NCBI GenBank assembly: GCA_018607135.1
Contig: JABBCA010000105.1
Location: forward strand, 62,001 to 126,000
Reading direction: 5' to 3'
Length of the DNA: 64,000 nt
Source: Opitutales bacterium
Lineage (GTDB): Bacteria > Verrucomicrobiota > Verrucomicrobiia > Opitutales > Coraliomargaritaceae
The notes beneath the pieces were generated by a model that did no database searches, was not told where the DNA came from, and saw only the letters and a list, made by a program, of their open reading frames with translations. Position numbers and translations under genes: made by a program. Positions 62,704-64,000 of the stretch are shown piece by piece (position 1 is the first letter of the stretch; each line of letters opens with the position of its first letter).

Positions 62704-64000
62704 ATGCGTTTCTTAAAATTAACATTCTGCCTAGCGGCTACGCTCGGCTCTTTATCCACTTCAGTCCTGACGCTTACAGCTCAAGAACAGGCGGAAGCAT
62801 TTCCAGTCGTTAACGAGATCAAAACTAATTTCCAAGGGTTTCGTGCCGTCAGTGATCAGTTCGTATTTGGTAATGTCCAACTACGTTCAGGTATGGATTA
62901 CAGCCCCGCGCTAATCGATAAGTCGATCCGCACCTTATACGGCACTGGATACTTCGAATTTGTTGAGGTGGAAGTCGTGAATGCGGCAAACGAGACCGTC
63001 GATGTGATCTTTAACTTGGTATCTAAATACCGAATTCAAAACCTTAGCTTTTATGGAAATCGTGACTACTCTGACAATCGCTTAGCTTCCAAGGCGGAAA
63101 TTCAAGCAGAGCAATGGCTCGATGAATATCAAGTCAGCGAGGCCGCGGAGAGGATTCAAGAATACTATGTTGAGCAAGGCTATCCAGACGTGGAAGTCGA
63201 TTATCGTATCGACCGTAATGAGCAAACAGGGCTCGCATCTGTTTCTTTCGACATCAATGAAGGTGGTGAAGTTCGCATCGATAACATCAATTTCGAAGGT
63301 AACACTTCATTCAAAGATAAAAAACTACTCAAGACTCTAGAGACTTCAGAGCATGGCTGGCTTTCTTGGATCACTGGTAGTGGTAAGTTTGATGAGAAAT
63401 TGTTCAAGGAGGATTTAAATCTACTTCGCAGTTTCTATCGGGATAACGGTCACCTCGACGTTGAAATTAAGGAAGACGATGTCAGCATCGATTTCGTAAG
63501 TGACGATCAGATCGATATCACGATCCAGATTACCGAAGGGCGTCAGTATATGATCGGTGATTTTTCAGTGGAAGGCGCTACGATTTTTACCAGCGAGGAA
63601 ATATTGGCTCGCGTGGGTATCAAACCAGGTGAGGTATTCTCTCCTTCTGCTGTCGATGAAGCGGCCGACGCTATCCAAAGTCTTTATTATGCTTCGGGTT
63701 ATCTTGAAACGGGTGTTCGTGCTGAACGTGTCCCCAATATGCAAACCAGCCGTATCGATGTGTCGTTCCGTGTTCGTGAAAGTGAAAAGTTTTATTTAGA
63801 GTCAATAAAGGTCGAAGGTAATACTAAGAGTAAGGCTAAGGTCATTATCCGTGAACTAGCGCTGCGCCCTGGGGACGTTTTTGACCGCAACCGCATGGAG
63901 GTCAGTGAGCGCCGTCTCGATAATACCAATTTCTTCGAGCAAGTTCGACTCAGCCCAGAAAATACCAATATCCCTGGTCGCAAAAATTTAAGTGTAGTCG
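62704..64000 (+). CDS. bamA: BamA/Omp85 outer-membrane assembly protein (5' part)
   Basis: Open to the window end, 432 codons seen. Signal peptide MRFLKLTFCLAATLGSLSTS then POTRA repeats with pattern VEGNTSFKDKKLL, VEGATIFTSEEILARVGIKPGEVFSPS, VEGNTKSKAKVIIRELALRPGDVFDRNRMEVS (given in parts). Member of BamA central to outer-membrane protein insertion. The barrel lies beyond base 64000. Starts 28 nt after dnaB. Confidence 0.93.
   Translation, partial: MRFLKLTFCLAATLGSLSTSVLTLTAQEQAEAFPVVNEIKTNFQGFRAVSDQFVFGNVQLRSGMDYSPALIDKSIRTLYGTGYFEFVEVEVVNAANETVDVIFNLVSKYRIQNLSFYGNRDYSDNRLASKAEIQAEQWLDEYQVSEAAERIQEYYVEQGYPDVEVDYRIDRNEQTGLASVSFDINEGGEVRIDNINFEGNTSFKDKKLLKTLETSEHGWLSWITGSGKFDEKLFKEDLNLLRSFYRDNGHLDVEIKEDDVSIDFVSDDQIDITIQITEGRQYMIGDFSVEGATIFTSEEILARVGIKPGEVFSPSAVDEAADAIQSLYYASGYLETGVRAERVPNMQTSRIDVSFRVRESEKFYLESIKVEGNTKSKAKVIIRELALRPGDVFDRNRMEVSERRLDNTNFFEQVRLSPENTNIPGRKNLSVV

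Overview
The window is a chromosomal stretch of a Gram-negative bacterium most like a marine Opitutae member of the Verrucomicrobiota (Coraliomargarita/Puniceicoccales type). This is inferred from gene content: many Tat-exported Gfo/Idh/MocA oxidoreductases, DUF1080 and ThuA sugar proteins, a SWIB-domain protein, outer-membrane proteins (FadL, TonB receptor, BamA), and TAATG/ATGA-coupled genes. No rRNA, prophage, CRISPR array or intact transposase gene was seen.

Layout. 1-3.7 kb is a minus-strand run: a cut-off response regulator, an RDD membrane protein, FolD, a secreted SH3-like protein and an RsuA/RluB pseudouridine synthase. 3.8-6.2 kb is the fatty-acid core fabG-acpP-fabF, with a terminator after acpP and another after fabF. 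6.2-19 kb is mostly housekeeping (SWIB protein, aroQ, Nif3-like, tcdA, pgi, ilvD, scpB, a pheA with a duplicated chorismate mutase region) mixed with small unknowns, including a membrane-anchored protein with a PD...DxK motif and a 50-residue lipoprotein.

18-28 kb is the most unusual region. A FadL-type porin is coupled to an orphan histidine kinase. Divergent from them is a tightly overlapping block: a LuxD-like acyl-ACP thioesterase fused to a SAM methyltransferase, a multi-TM histidine kinase, a GAF/PAS/receiver-like protein, and a receiver-histidine kinase hybrid. The order synthase, membrane kinase, receiver-kinase recalls the PhcB-PhcS-PhcR fatty-acid-methyl-ester quorum-sensing operon of Ralstonia. 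I propose it as a candidate undescribed lipid-signal system. panD follows.

29-36.4 kb looks like a vitamin B12 uptake locus: a BtuB-like receptor behind a Fur-box-like palindrome, a Fur-family regulator, BtuFCD-like ABC genes and a short PduO-like adenosyltransferase. It is peppered with small repeats, some MITE-like. 36.7-41.6 kb holds a secreted protein, a voltage-gated K+ channel with a zinc ribbon, an LptF/G permease and pabB-pabC. 41.8-50.8 kb is a sugar-catabolic island: AraC-type regulator with a PAS-like sensor, MFS transporter, ankyrin protein, two Tat-type oxidoreductases, a TatA-like protein, ThuA and two DUF1080 proteins. It fits 3-keto-glycoside metabolism.

51-64 kb carries tRNA-Ser(GCU), an RNA methyltransferase, tdk, a LysM protein, parB, an EVE protein, an SGNH esterase, a CNB-histidine kinase behind a 47-codon membrane ORF, nspC, and the information-processing block rplY-pth-rpsF-ssb-rplI-dnaB, ending inside bamA. 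rpsR is missing from its usual place between ssb and rplI.
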